From NCBI RefSeq assembly GCF_000428045.1, contig NZ_ATZE01000003.1, positions 122,302 to 186,301 on the forward strand: a DNA stretch of 64,000 nucleotides, given 5' to 3'. This DNA comes from Sedimenticola selenatireducens DSM 17993 (GTDB taxonomy: Bacteria > Pseudomonadota > Gammaproteobacteria > Chromatiales > Chromatiaceae). The notes beneath the pieces are model-generated. The model worked only from the letters and a program-made list of their open reading frames with translations, was not told the DNA's origin and did no database searches. This document shows positions 40,434 through 47,594 of the stretch, piece after piece; position 1 is the stretch's first letter; each line of letters starts with the position of its first letter. The translations under genes were made by a program, and so were the position numbers.

Positions 40434-41531
40434 GTGTCCAGCTTGAAAAACGATCGATTTCTCCGCGCCCTGCTGCGTGAACCCGTGGACATGACCCCGG
40501 TCTGGATGATGCGCCAGGCGGGACGGTATCTGCCGGAGTATCGGGCCACCCGTGCCAGGGCCGGCAGTTTCATGGATCTCTGCATGAACCCGGAGCTGGC
40601 CTGTGAAGTAACCCTGCAGCCGCTGGAGCGTTTTCCCCTGGATGCCGCCATCCTGTTCTCAGACATCCTCACTATCCCCGATGCCATGGGCCTGGGCCTC
40701 TATTTTACCGAGGGAGAGGGTCCGAAATTCAAAAACCCGGTGCAGGACGAGGCGGCGGTCGCCGCGCTGGGCGTGCCCGACCCGGAAGACGACCTGGGTT
40801 ATGTCATGGATGCGGTGCGCACCATCCGCCGTGAACTGGATGGACGGGTGCCGCTGATCGGCTTCTCCGGCAGTCCCTGGACCCTGGCCACCTACATGGT
40901 GGAGGGCAGCAGCACCAAGAACTTCGCCAAGGTGAAGGAGATGATGTTCGATCGGCCCGACCTGATGCACAGCCTGCTGGGCAAGGTGGCGGAGTCGGTG
41001 ATCAGTTATCTGAATGCCCAGATCGCCGCCGGCGCGCAGGCGGTGATGGTGTTCGATACCTGGGGCGGGGTGCTGAGTCCACGCGACTACCAGCTGTTTT
41101 CACTGGCCTATATGGAGCGCATTGTTCAGGGGCTGGTGCGTGAAAGCGAGGGCCGCAAGGTGCCGGTGATCCTGTTCACCAAGGGCGGTGGTCAGTGGCT
41201 GGATGCCATGTCCCGCACCGGCTGCGATGCCCTGGGCGTGGACTGGACCACCGATCTGGCCGATGCCCGGGTAAGGGTCAAGGACCGGGTGGCGCTGCAG
41301 GGTAACGTGGACCCCAGCATCCTCTATGCCGCACCCGAACGTATCCGTGAAGAGGTGGGCCGGGTACTGGCCAGCTACGGTCACGGTCCCGGACATGTGT
41401 TCAACCTTGGCCACGGCATCCATCCTGATGTAAACCCGGAACATGCCGGGGTGTTGGTCGAGTCGGTGCATGAACTGAGTCAGGCCTACCATAGCCCCGG
41501 GGTAAAAGGGAAAAGCTGGGGTAGTGATTGA
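40434..41531 (+). CDS. hemE: Uroporphyrinogen decarboxylase
   Basis: A 365-aa cytoplasmic enzyme decarboxylating uroporphyrinogen III to coproporphyrinogen III in heme synthesis. The N-terminal signature [16 protein letters not shown] is near residues 22-37. [32 protein letters not shown] and [13 protein letters not shown] (substrate-site residues) are intact. The start is GTG 40434 ([10 protein letters not shown]) with AAGGA upstream; the frame continues back to 40236, but that extension overlaps the P19 gene and lacks homology. Terminator follows. Confidence 0.96.
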   Translation: MSSLKNDRFLRALLREPVDMTPVWMMRQAGRYLPEYRATRARAGSFMDLCMNPELACEVTLQPLERFPLDAAILFSDILTIPDAMGLGLYFTEGEGPKFKNPVQDEAAVAALGVPDPEDDLGYVMDAVRTIRRELDGRVPLIGFSGSPWTLATYMVEGSSTKNFAKVKEMMFDRPDLMHSLLGKVAESVISYLNAQIAAGAQAVMVFDTWGGVLSPRDYQLFSLAYMERIVQGLVRESEGRKVPVILFTKGGGQWLDAMSRTGCDALGVDWTTDLADARVRVKDRVALQGNVDPSILYAAPERIREEVGRVLASYGHGPGHVFNLGHGIHPDVNPEHAGVLVESVHELSQAYHSPGVKGKSWGSD

Positions 41532-41566
41532 GCCTCGCCGTCCGTTAAAACCATGATCCTGAATGA

Positions 41567-41596
41567 CCCCGACCGGGAAACCGGCCGGGGTTTTTT
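41567..41596 (+). terminator. Intrinsic terminator after hemE
   Basis: CCCCGACCGG (41567-41576), a GAAA loop and CCGGCCGGGG (41581-41590) form a 10-bp stem with one mismatch, followed by six T. Confidence 0.93.
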
Positions 41597-41730
41597 GTTC
41601 TGGGATGGATTTATGCTGCGAAACCCGACATCCGGAGGTTAAATCCTGATCCCGGAAATGATCGATCCCTGTTGTTGGGATTCGTTCCTCATCCCAACCT
41701 GCGATGCTTATGCCCGTATCCTCAATCATA

Positions 41731-41749
41731 GGGCGCCCCGTAGGCGCCC
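41731..41749 (-). terminator. Hairpin after the porin gene
   Basis: GGGCGCC (41731-41737) and GGCGCCC (41743-41749) form a 7-bp stem just beyond the porin stop. On the porin strand no long T-run follows, so it is only a possible terminator. Confidence 0.4.
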
Positions 41750-41759
41750 CCACACGTGC

Positions 41760-42851
41760 TCAGAAACCGTAGCTGAGCATTAGGGTCAGTTTTTCATAAT
41801 CATCGCTGTTGGCGTCGGCATCGATGTCGGCATAGACCAGATTCACGCTCAGGTTCTCGGCGATGTCCGCCAGATCGTAGCCGAGGGCGAGATTGATCTC
41901 GCGCTCCTCGCTGTTGCCGGCATAGTCACTGTGGCCGACTATCAGTCCCAGGGTGGCGTGGCCGATACTGTACTCGGCGCCCAGGTACCAGGTCTGGGCA
42001 TCGGCGACGTAGACCTGATTGCCATCCTCCAGCGGATTGATGTTTTCGCCCAGGTCGTCCAGGTGGCCCACGCCGCCCTGCCTGTCGGTGTCGATGTAAC
42101 CGGCCGCCAATGCGAGCCCGCCCAGGGTGCCGCGCAATTCCAGGTGCAGAATGGCCCCGTCCGCCTCGCCAGCCACTTCCACGTCCGAGGCGGCATAGTG
42201 GGCGGTCAGGCCCAGGCCGGAGGCGTGTTCAAAATCGGCCTTCAGACCCAGGCCGTCGAAAATATCGTTCACGTGGATATAGTAGGGATTAAGCACCAGT
42301 CCCTCGGCCGGGCTGACCTTGGCATCCAGGAACCAGGCACCGTTATCGCCGATATCGGTGAAGCTGTGCCGCAGATCGTCCTCGTCTGCAACCGCCAGAC
42401 TGCGGCTGTAGCCGGCGGTGAGCTCCGTGGCCGGTAGCATATCGCTGGTCAGGGTCACGGCTTCGTGATAATCCCCGACCCACTCCAAATCAACTGCCTG
42501 GCGACCCAACACGGCGCCGAAGCCATCGCCTCGATAGCTGAGATAGGCCTCGGTCACCAGGGTGCCGACGCCCTCGTCCGAATCGCCCGGGTTGTCCTCG
42601 TCCAGCTCGCTGCCGTGACGCAAGGCGAGGCCCATCTGCAGGCCGTTCAGTGGCGCCGTCTCATATTTCAGGCCAAGAAAGCCGGTGCCGTAGCCGCTGT
42701 CCGTGCTGCTACGGTTGTCGATGCCCTTGTAAAAGAGGTTCAGGTCACCGCTGACGGTGCCGTTTTTAAAGGCGTCGGACAGATTGTCGGCTTGTGCGCC
42801 GTACGACGTCAGTAGCGAGATGATCGCTACACCTAGATAGTGTTTTTTCAC
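41760..42851 (-). CDS. Outer-membrane porin
   Basis: A 363-aa beta-barrel protein. Signal peptide VKKHYLGVAIISLLTSYGAQA is followed by alternating amphipathic strands. The protein ends in LMLSYGF, the C-terminal Phe signal for BAM-dependent insertion. The mature N-terminus (DNLSDAFKNGTVSGDLNLFY) is typical of OprD/Opr-like porins of proteobacteria. The substrate is unknown. The start is GTG 42851 with AGGGGAC upstream; an ATG at 42905 would add 18 residues before the signal peptide. It lies downstream, on the same strand, of the Fur-box operon, about 100 bases from its last possible gene, so iron-linked expression is possible but not shown. Confidence 0.85.
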   Translation of the reverse strand: MKKHYLGVAIISLLTSYGAQADNLSDAFKNGTVSGDLNLFYKGIDNRSSTDSGYGTGFLGLKYETAPLNGLQMGLALRHGSELDEDNPGDSDEGVGTLVTEAYLSYRGDGFGAVLGRQAVDLEWVGDYHEAVTLTSDMLPATELTAGYSRSLAVADEDDLRHSFTDIGDNGAWFLDAKVSPAEGLVLNPYYIHVNDIFDGLGLKADFEHASGLGLTAHYAASDVEVAGEADGAILHLELRGTLGGLALAAGYIDTDRQGGVGHLDDLGENINPLEDGNQVYVADAQTWYLGAEYSIGHATLGLIVGHSDYAGNSEEREINLALGYDLADIAENLSVNLVYADIDADANSDDYEKLTLMLSYGF

Positions 42852-42954
42852 GTTGTCCCCTTGTGTCTGTGGATAGGTTGATAGAGTTGTATCGGTTGTT
42901 GCCAAGCTCGGTGGACAGGTGCGTACCCGTCAATTCAAAGAATTGATGTGCTCC

Positions 42955-43095
42955 CTACATCCCGGCAGGGGCTACCAGTCCTGCCAGCAGGAGCGCGGTC
43001 AGGGCGGTAGCCCAGAACAGTCCGGTTGAGCGTCCGCCCGGTGGTTGATCACGCCGGCTAAGGATGGTCGATTTAATGGCGGAGTTTATTGACAT
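42955..43095 (-). CDS. Possible 46-aa single-span membrane peptide
   Basis: A short frame starting 13 bases after the stop of the DUF2325 gene. It encodes a basic, Pro/Gly-containing N-terminal part (MSINSAIKSTILSRRDQPPG) and a hydrophobic C-terminal helix (about residues 27-45, rich in Ala and Leu). The composition and position are what a small inner-membrane protein in the same operon would show. There is no strong ribosome site and no homologue I recognise, so it may be spurious. Confidence 0.4.
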   Translation of the reverse strand: MSINSAIKSTILSRRDQPPGGRSTGLFWATALTALLLAGLVAPAGM

Positions 43096-43108
43096 GGCAT
43101 CCAGTGGC

Positions 43109-44308
43109 CTATTGTTCATAAGTATCAGTTAGCGGTAATTGGGACAGCTCCCTGGCAAAGGCGGAGAGGCCGGAGCTGCGAAGTGGTATGAAGGCCTTGG
43201 CGTTCTGCTTGCAAAAGCGTTTCACCTTCAGACAGGCGTCGTGGCTGATGCAGTCGACCGGGCAGAACACCATGTCCGCCTTACTCAGCAGGCAGTGCAG
43301 GTTGGCGCGGCTCTCCTCGATACCGCCGTCATGGTGCTCAAAGCGTCCCCTGAACTTCTCCACCAGGGCGCGGAAGTGGGGTGACAGGGAGGGGTGCCCG
43401 CCTACGTAGACGATCTGCCGGCCGCACAGGTCGGTGGTCGGCTGGTCCGGTGTCTCGTCGCTCCCCAGCAGCTGGTGCAGGGCCAGTTCGCTGGCCTGCT
43501 GTTCCGCTTCCAGCTTGCTTAATGCTGTATAGGCGGAGGCTCGTTGCTGTTGCAGCTGCTCGTTACGTCGAGTCAGGTTGGTGAGCCGGCGCCGGGTTCG
43601 CTCCAGCTGGCGTACCGCCTGGCTCAGTTCCCGGCGACTTGCGGCAAGCTGTTCATTCAACGCCGCATTGTCCTTCTCAATTGCCGGTTTGTCGCGGGCA
43701 AGCCGGCGCAGCAGCTGTGCCTCCAGTTCCTGGATGACTGCCTCCTTCTGTGCCAGTTGTTCATGGTGTTGGCGCCGGGCACGCACTGCCGTTGCACGCA
43801 ATTCGGTGATATTGGCGTCCAGGGCTGCAAGCCGCTTCAGGTTGGCGCGATTGGCGGCACCGGCCAGATGCGACAGCATATGTACATCGCCGTAGATACG
43901 CTGCATCAAGGTGGTACTGATCTGTGGGTGGGTGGCCAACGCCCAGAAAGGACCGGCGATATTGCCCGTTTGCAGGGCCTGCTGCCAATAGCCGGTAAGA
44001 TCCTGATTATCGCATTTGGCAAGCTGATTGATGGCTGCGCGGAATTTTCTATCCAGGAGGCGGGTGAGCAGTCGTGCGGCACGACACTCCCGGCCCGCAC
44101 TGCCAACCAGGGCGGTGTGGGCGTCATAGTCGCTGTGTTTGGGTTCCAGCTCGATGCCCGCCTGGCGGATGAGCCTGTGCAATTCAGGCAGGGTCAGGCA
44201 GGTGCCGAGGACAGCACAGTGAAAGCGGTGCTCCAGCTCCCACAGCTTCAGGCGCCTTGGAACGGTAGTCCGGGGCGGCTCGAAGCGCTTTTTTAGAAGA
44301 TTGCACAT
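43109..44308 (-). CDS. DUF2325-domain protein of a Fur-box operon
   Basis: A 399-aa cytoplasmic protein of unknown function. The N-terminal half is helical (residues about 25-180). A coiled-coil at about 165-280 (ELEAQLLRRLARDK, then RELSQAVRQLERTRRRLT) follows. A C-terminal DUF2325 domain (about 295-395) starts with RQIVYVGGHPSLSPHFRALV and contains a Cys-rich patch, FCPVDCISHDACLKVKRFC. The four cysteines and nearby His could bind a metal, which is inference. It begins three bases after the stop of the 72-aa gene and is presumably controlled by the Fur box upstream of that gene. Similar proteins occur beside metal-related genes in other proteobacteria. Confidence 0.78.
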   Translation of the reverse strand: MCNLLKKRFEPPRTTVPRRLKLWELEHRFHCAVLGTCLTLPELHRLIRQAGIELEPKHSDYDAHTALVGSAGRECRAARLLTRLLDRKFRAAINQLAKCDNQDLTGYWQQALQTGNIAGPFWALATHPQISTTLMQRIYGDVHMLSHLAGAANRANLKRLAALDANITELRATAVRARRQHHEQLAQKEAVIQELEAQLLRRLARDKPAIEKDNAALNEQLAASRRELSQAVRQLERTRRRLTNLTRRNEQLQQQRASAYTALSKLEAEQQASELALHQLLGSDETPDQPTTDLCGRQIVYVGGHPSLSPHFRALVEKFRGRFEHHDGGIEESRANLHCLLSKADMVFCPVDCISHDACLKVKRFCKQNAKAFIPLRSSGLSAFARELSQLPLTDTYEQ

Positions 44309-44311
44309 GGA

Positions 44312-44530
44312 CTAGCGGGCGCGGAATGTGGGTTGGTCAAACGGCAGGCCCAACCGCTCGGCGTAGCTCAGTCCTTCGTCCTGAATATCTTCCAGGGTCA
44401 GGTCGCCGCGCTCCAGCAGGGGTAGAATCCAGCCGGCGCCGCAACGCAGTATCTCCTGGCCGGTTTCGGCATCCAGCAGCCGCAGGCACGGGTCGCTGCG
44501 CTCCAGCCAAGCATCGATGACACATTGCAT
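44312..44530 (-). CDS. Small 72-aa protein, first gene of the Fur-box operon
   Basis: A 72-aa acidic soluble protein (MQCVIDAWLERSDPCLRLLD at the N-terminus, then GWILPLLERGDLTLEDIQDE). Cys3, Cys15 and one more Cys in EILRCGAGW are present. There is no signal peptide or membrane segment. I do not recognise the family. AAGGAG ends about seven bases before ATG 44530, a strong ribosome site, and the Fur box is centred about 35 bases upstream. Three bases separate it from the DUF2325 gene. Its role is unknown; position suggests an iron-starvation response. Confidence 0.75.
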   Translation of the reverse strand: MQCVIDAWLERSDPCLRLLDAETGQEILRCGAGWILPLLERGDLTLEDIQDEGLSYAERLGLPFDQPTFRAR

Positions 44531-44555
44531 GATTCAGTCTCCTTGTGATCTGGTA

Positions 44556-44574
44556 GTTAATGATAATCATTATC
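44556..44574. promoter_or_regulatory. Fur box
   Basis: GTTAATGATAATCATTATC matches 18 of 19 positions of the E. coli Fur consensus GATAATGATAATCATTATC. It lies 26 bases upstream of the 72-aa gene start on the minus strand, where it would overlap or adjoin the promoter. The match is far better than at the iron-permease genes, and no + strand gene starts nearby (the next + strand gene is distant). Confidence 0.9.
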
Positions 44575-44680
44575 GTTTAAGTGTCAAGATGTAATGGATT
44601 ATTTATTTAACAATGGGACGAGCGTTAACCGGGATTACCTATCCTGTTTTGCTGTGTCCGGGAAGCATATGAGCCTATAG

Positions 44681-44760
44681 GTTGGTGTGAGCTTGCGAAC
44701 CCCAACAGGCTAACGCGGCCCGCCTGCGGATTCGCGGGTCGGATTATCCTGGCCTAATCC
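44681..44760. repeat. Intergenic palindromic repeats
   Basis: Two inverted repeats lie in the noncoding stretch 44581-44855. GTTGG (44681-44685) pairs with CCAAC (44702-44706) across GTGAGCTTGCGAA, a pattern like dispersed repeats in many gammaproteobacteria. GGATTA (44741-44746) pairs with TAATCC (44755-44760). No gene is seen in this gap. Confidence 0.5.
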
Positions 44761-44855
44761 AACGAACCTGAACGATTGCAATTGATGGGCGCGCGAAACT
44801 TGCCTGCCGGGATGGGGGTGGGGCGTCCGCGGGGTTTCGCGGTGAACAATGCGGG

Positions 44856-45056
44856 TTAATAGTGCGGCGGGATCTCGTGTCCGCTGCTTCCGTCTTCCGG
44901 TGGTGTGAGGTTCTGCATCCGCAGATGCAGCTCTTTGATGGCCAGTTGCAGGGTATTGAGCTGGTTTTGCAGCTGACTGACGGTCAGGTTGAGCTGGTGG
45001 ATGGCGTCTTCCTGAAACGCAATGCGGGTCTGTAAATCGACTATTTCATTGGTCAT
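44856..45056 (-). CDS. slyX: SlyX family protein
   Basis: A 66-aa coiled-coil protein: heptad pattern across residues about 5-45 (VDLQTRIAFQEDAIHQLN, then LQNQLNTLQ), then a Pro-rich tail ending GHEIPPHY, the conserved SlyX ending. Function is unknown. Its start overlaps the zapE stop (ATGA), so the two genes are co-translated. Confidence 0.93.
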   Translation of the reverse strand: MTNEIVDLQTRIAFQEDAIHQLNLTVSQLQNQLNTLQLAIKELHLRMQNLTPPEDGSSGHEIPPHY

Positions 45057-46156
45057 GCACGATGCTCCCGTGACAGATATTCAATCGACTGCATCTCTTG
45101 CAGCCGGCTGACGGCCCGCTCGAACTCCGCTTTCAGCCGCTCGCCCCGGTATAGATCCAGCGGACCAGCTGCCGCGCTGATGATCAGCTTGACCCCCCGA
45201 TCGTAAAACTCATCGACCAGGAAGACAAAGCGGCGTGCCGCATCGTCCAGCTCACCGGTCAGCAGCGGAATATCGGAAATGATCACGGTATGGTAACAGC
45301 GTGCCAGTTCCAGGTAGTCGGCCTGGCTGCGTGGGGGGCCGCAGATGGCGAAAAAGTCGAACCAGATCAGGTCGTCCGCCAGCCGCTGGACGGGAATTTC
45401 ACGCCCGTACAAGGAGATTGTTCCGCCACTCTGGCCCGGTTCGGGTGCCAGTTGTTCGAACTCTTCAATCAGGCGCTGATTAACCGCCGCTCCCAAGGGT
45501 GTGTGGTAGACGGTGGCCTGTTGCAGGTAGCGCAGCCGGTAATCGGTTGTGCTATCCAGGTGAATCACCCGGGTGTGCTGTTTGATCAACTCGATCGCGG
45601 GCAGGAAACTGGCTCGCTGCAGGCCGTTTCGATACAGGTTGTCCGGTGCGGTGTTGGAGGTGGTGACCAGGGTGACGCCGCGACTGAACAGGGACTTCAG
45701 GAGTTGGGCCAGGATCATGGCATCGCCGATATCAGTGACAATGAATTCGTCCAGGCAGAGGATGCGTGTACGGGCGGCCAGGGATTCGGCGACCCGGTCG
45801 AGGGGATTTTTTACCCCCTTGAGACGGCTGAGCGACTCATGGGTATTGCGCATGAAGTGGTGAAAATGGATGCGCAGTTTGTTATCAAACGGCAGTTGGT
45901 TGAAGAACAGGTCCACCAGCCAGGTTTTACCCCGGCCAACGCCGCCCCACAGGTACAGACCGGTGGCGGGGTTGATTTCCCGCTGAGGCGTGCGTTTCAA
46001 CAGCCGGCTGAGCAGGTCCGGTTCGGGGGGGCGAGGCGCCGGCTGAATCAGCCGCTTATAGAGTGCCTGGAGTTCAGCGACCACGGCCGCCTGGTCCGGG
46101 TCCGCTACTACCGCATTCTGTTGCAGCTGGTGCTGATAAAATTGCTCGGGTGTCAT
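45053..46156 (-). CDS. zapE: Cell division ATPase ZapE (AFG1-like)
   Basis: A 367-aa P-loop ATPase of the AFG1/ZapE family. Walker A GGVGRGKTWLVDLF is near residues 71-84, and Walker B is in RILCLDEFIVTDIGDAM. HFHHFMRNTHESL, LVTTSNTAPDNLYRNGLQR and the C-terminal LVDEFYDRGVKLIISA are diagnostic. In E. coli, ZapE binds FtsZ and modulates division under low oxygen or heat; mitochondrial homologues act in respiratory complex quality control. It overlaps slyX by four bases. Confidence 0.94.
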   Translation of the reverse strand: MTPEQFYQHQLQQNAVVADPDQAAVVAELQALYKRLIQPAPRPPEPDLLSRLLKRTPQREINPATGLYLWGGVGRGKTWLVDLFFNQLPFDNKLRIHFHHFMRNTHESLSRLKGVKNPLDRVAESLAARTRILCLDEFIVTDIGDAMILAQLLKSLFSRGVTLVTTSNTAPDNLYRNGLQRASFLPAIELIKQHTRVIHLDSTTDYRLRYLQQATVYHTPLGAAVNQRLIEEFEQLAPEPGQSGGTISLYGREIPVQRLADDLIWFDFFAICGPPRSQADYLELARCYHTVIISDIPLLTGELDDAARRFVFLVDEFYDRGVKLIISAAAGPLDLYRGERLKAEFERAVSRLQEMQSIEYLSREHRA

Positions 46157-46209
46157 CCGGCCAAGAATACCGGATTCAAGTAAAAAATTCCTGGTTTGGA
46201 CCTGGTGAC

Positions 46210-46548
46210 CTAATCCTTTTCGTGGGGATGGCGTTCATCCAGATTGGCAGGACAAAGGACGGTACGCATGGTACCGATCAGGGTCAGCAACTGGCCGTTG
46301 CGAATCCGGTAGTAGATGCGGTTGGCCTCCTTTCTCGAGATCACGATATTCTTGTTGCGCAGCTGCTCCAGGTGTTGCGAGATATTGCTCTGCGAAGTGC
46401 CGGTGCGCTCCACGATCTCACCGACCGACAGTTCATCATCGCCCAGTGAGCAGAGGATTTTCCAGCGTAGCGGATGGGCCATCGCCTTGAGTGCGTTGGC
46501 GGTCAGGGTGGTGTCTTCATTATCCAGGGGTGGGCTTTGGTCACTCAT
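46210..46548 (-). CDS. ArsR-family repressor, candidate persulfide sensor (SqrR/BigR-like)
   Basis: A 112-aa winged-helix repressor. The helix-turn-helix covers LSVGEIVERTGTSQSNISQHLEQLR (residues 40-64). Cys33 (RWKILCSLG) and Cys99 (TVLCPA) are 66 residues apart, exactly the spacing of the disulfide/tetrasulfide-forming pair of SqrR (Cys41/Cys107) and BigR (Cys42/Cys108). The CxC metal site of ArsR/SmtB sensors is absent. It may thus sense reactive sulfur species, in keeping with sulfur metabolism. No sulfide:quinone reductase or rhodanese gene is adjacent in this window. It lies between zapE and a response regulator on the same strand. Confidence 0.85.
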   Translation of the reverse strand: MSDQSPPLDNEDTTLTANALKAMAHPLRWKILCSLGDDELSVGEIVERTGTSQSNISQHLEQLRNKNIVISRKEANRIYYRIRNGQLLTLIGTMRTVLCPANLDERHPHEKD

Positions 46549-46567
46549 GATTGACTCCTTTTACAAC

Positions 46568-47446
46568 TCAAGAGGGCATATCTATGCTGGATGCACTATC
46601 CTCTGACAGCTCATCCTGTCGGATATAGCCGCTCATATCCTTGGCAATACATAAAATATCGGATATCTCTCCATGCTCATTTTTCACCGCAGTCCGGGAG
46701 AACAGGATCGGAATGCGTCGTCCGTCATGGGTGATGAAGCGGGCCTCGATCTGGTTCAGGGCGCCGACCCGGATCAGTGCCTCCAGCCAGGTACCCATGA
46801 AGGCGCCGGCCTGTTCGTCGCCCTCCTCTTCAAAAATATCACCGATGCCCATGCCGAGCAGCTCTTCATCGCTATAGCCGAGCATGCGCCGCAGGGCCGG
46901 ATTGACCTCGCGGACCTTGCCATCGGGACTCAGCACCAGTAGCGCCTCGCCCATATAGTTGATGATGTTTTCCAGGTGCTGCTTTGCCTGTGCCAGCTCC
47001 GCGGTGCGTTCCGCCACCTTCTGTTCCAGTACCCGGTTGAGGTTGCGCTCTTTCTCGATCAGCCGGAAATAAGTGCTGATCTTGTTGATCAACTGATTGT
47101 CATCAATCGGTTTCAACAGATAATCCACCGCACCCACTTCATAGCCCTTCTGCTGGAACTCCTGGGTCTTGAAGGCGGCGGTGAGAAAGATGATCGGTAT
47201 ATCCCGGGTCTTTTTGCGAATCTTCAGCATGGAGGCGGTCTGAAAGCCGTCCATCTCTGGCATCTGCACATCGAGAATAATCAGGTCGATGTGGTTGTCA
47301 CCCAGAGCGATGTCCAGCGCCTGCTGTCCGGATGTGGCCTCCAGTATGGTCACGTCCATATGCTGTTGCAGCAGGGTGCGCAGGGTAAAGAGGTTGTGCG
47401 CGTGGTCGTCCACGGCCAGGAGGGTAAACCCGCTGTAGCGGTTCAT
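46568..47446 (-). CDS. Response regulator with C-terminal PAS domain
   Basis: A 292-aa protein with a receiver (residues about 5-125; Asp13, Asp14, phosphoacceptor Asp59 in LIILDVQMPEMDGF, Lys in YLLKPIDD). A helical linker (about 128-160) precedes a PAS domain (about 165-280, with EALLVLSPDGKVREVNPALRR and GDILCIAKDMSGYI). No DNA-binding, GGDEF, EAL or kinase output exists. ATG 47446 has AGGG at suitable distance. It lies after the hybrid kinase gene on the same strand, with a repeat-rich gap between, and is its likely partner. Confidence 0.85.
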   Translation of the reverse strand: MNRYSGFTLLAVDDHAHNLFTLRTLLQQHMDVTILEATSGQQALDIALGDNHIDLIILDVQMPEMDGFQTASMLKIRKKTRDIPIIFLTAAFKTQEFQQKGYEVGAVDYLLKPIDDNQLINKISTYFRLIEKERNLNRVLEQKVAERTAELAQAKQHLENIINYMGEALLVLSPDGKVREVNPALRRMLGYSDEELLGMGIGDIFEEEGDEQAGAFMGTWLEALIRVGALNQIEARFITHDGRRIPILFSRTAVKNEHGEISDILCIAKDMSGYIRQDELSEDSASSIDMPS

Positions 47447-47594
47447 GCGGCACATCCCTGTGCCGCACCCTTCGGGCAGCTTCGCTGTGCAAAACGGCTA
47501 TCCTGCCGTTTTGTCATGCGGCAGGCACATCCCTGTGCCGCACCCTGGCGGGCGGCGGGCGGCCGTGAAAATTGTCTCTCCTGGCAATTTTTCA
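47444..47594. repeat. Repeat-rich spacer between kinase and response regulator genes
   Basis: The stretch contains GCACATCCCTGTGCCGCACC twice (in 47444-47471 and 47515-47546), each copy with an inner inverted repeat. An AAAACGGC/GCCGTTTT hairpin lies at 47491-47512, and a TGAAAATTG/CAATTTTTCA hairpin spans 47566-47594, just after the kinase stop. These look like small palindromic units duplicated in place; the second hairpin may be a terminator or mRNA-stability element. Confidence 0.65.

Noticed and set aside
47444-47594. CRISPR-like repeats
   Set aside because: Only two copies, with internal palindromes and no regular spacers or cas genes.
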